Source of the DNA: Syntrophobacterales bacterium
Lineage (GTDB): Bacteria; Desulfobacterota; Syntrophobacteria; BM002
Direction of reading: 5' to 3'
Assembly (NCBI GenBank): GCA_030613915.1
Contig: JAUWKY010000194.1
Coordinates: forward strand, 1-5,039
DNA: 5,039 nucleotides
A program made the position numbers and the translations under genes. The notes under the pieces are model-generated. The model was not told where the DNA came from, made no database searches, and was given only the letters and a program-made list of their open reading frames with translations. Within the stretch, counting starts at the first letter, position 1; each line of letters opens with the position of its first letter. Positions 4,957 to 5,039 of the stretch are shown in pieces.

Positions 4957-5039
4957 CTATTCATCAACTAACCTGATTCTCGTTGTCAACTCAGGATGTT
5001 TCCCTTGGATGCCTTGGTAGAACTCACGAATGCGGTCCA
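4957..5039 (-). CDS. C-terminal end of an unidentified protein (partial, runs past the right edge)
   Basis: One minus-strand frame is open from the right edge to TAG at 4959-4957. It encodes 26 residues beginning DRIREFYQGIQGKHPE and ending TTRIRLVDE. The composition is that of an ordinary soluble protein, with a charged amphipathic helix then a likely strand. The other two minus frames stop early or give an unlikely peptide. I do not recognise the family. It is oriented like the downstream genes but is separated from GNAT by about 300 bases of repeats and hairpins, so it is probably a separate unit. Confidence 0.55.
   Translation of the reverse strand, partial: DRIREFYQGIQGKHPELTTRIRLVDE

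Overview
The window is a bacterial chromosomal segment. All recognisable complete genes lie on the minus strand, so transcription runs from high to low coordinates. In that order they are a GNAT acetyltransferase (4654-4142), a short single-domain asparaginase-like protein (4109-3612), a truncated PPC/DUF296 gene (3625-3545), a small heat-shock protein of the Hsp20 family (3196-2753) and the ATP-dependent protease Lon (2648-294). Fragments of two further genes touch the edges: the hydrophobic C-terminus of a probable membrane protein on the plus strand (3-71) and the C-terminal 26 codons of an unidentified minus-strand gene (4957-5039).

The organism cannot be fixed from this sequence. The hsp20-lon neighbourhood, mixed base composition and A/T-rich intergenic repeats of the 'attccaaatcacaaa / atttggtgcttgga' and 'acctgacacctgaaacc' types remind me of environmental anaerobes such as Desulfobacterota (former Deltaproteobacteria), but this is an impression and not a placement.

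Layout. Positions 1-71 hold the end of a plus-strand gene that converges on lon. Positions 103-234 hold copy 1 of a composite palindromic repeat. Positions 261-296 form a hairpin overlapping the lon stop codon, probably its terminator. Lon and Hsp20 make a proteostasis pair: Hsp20 holds unfolded proteins and Lon degrades damaged ones. A sigma70-like promoter lies in front of hsp20, between two copies of a 13-base direct repeat. Next comes a GC-rich 229-bp element (3297-3525) with imperfect terminal inverted repeats and flanking TA dinucleotides. Its core can be folded into a multi-stem RNA. Immediately beyond it lies the 5' stump of a PPC/DUF296 gene, overlapping the end of the asparaginase-like gene. 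GNAT, asparaginase-like and PPC genes therefore look like a former three-gene operon whose last gene was destroyed. Positions 4671-4857 hold copy 2 of the composite repeat, with the same outer arms as copy 1 but a different interior that includes a three-way-junction fold.

The parts most worth a second look are the 229-bp structured element and the gene it truncates, the two composite repeats that bracket the lon-to-GNAT block in the same orientation, and the compact asparaginase-like protein, which keeps the catalytic residues but lacks the usual C-terminal domain.
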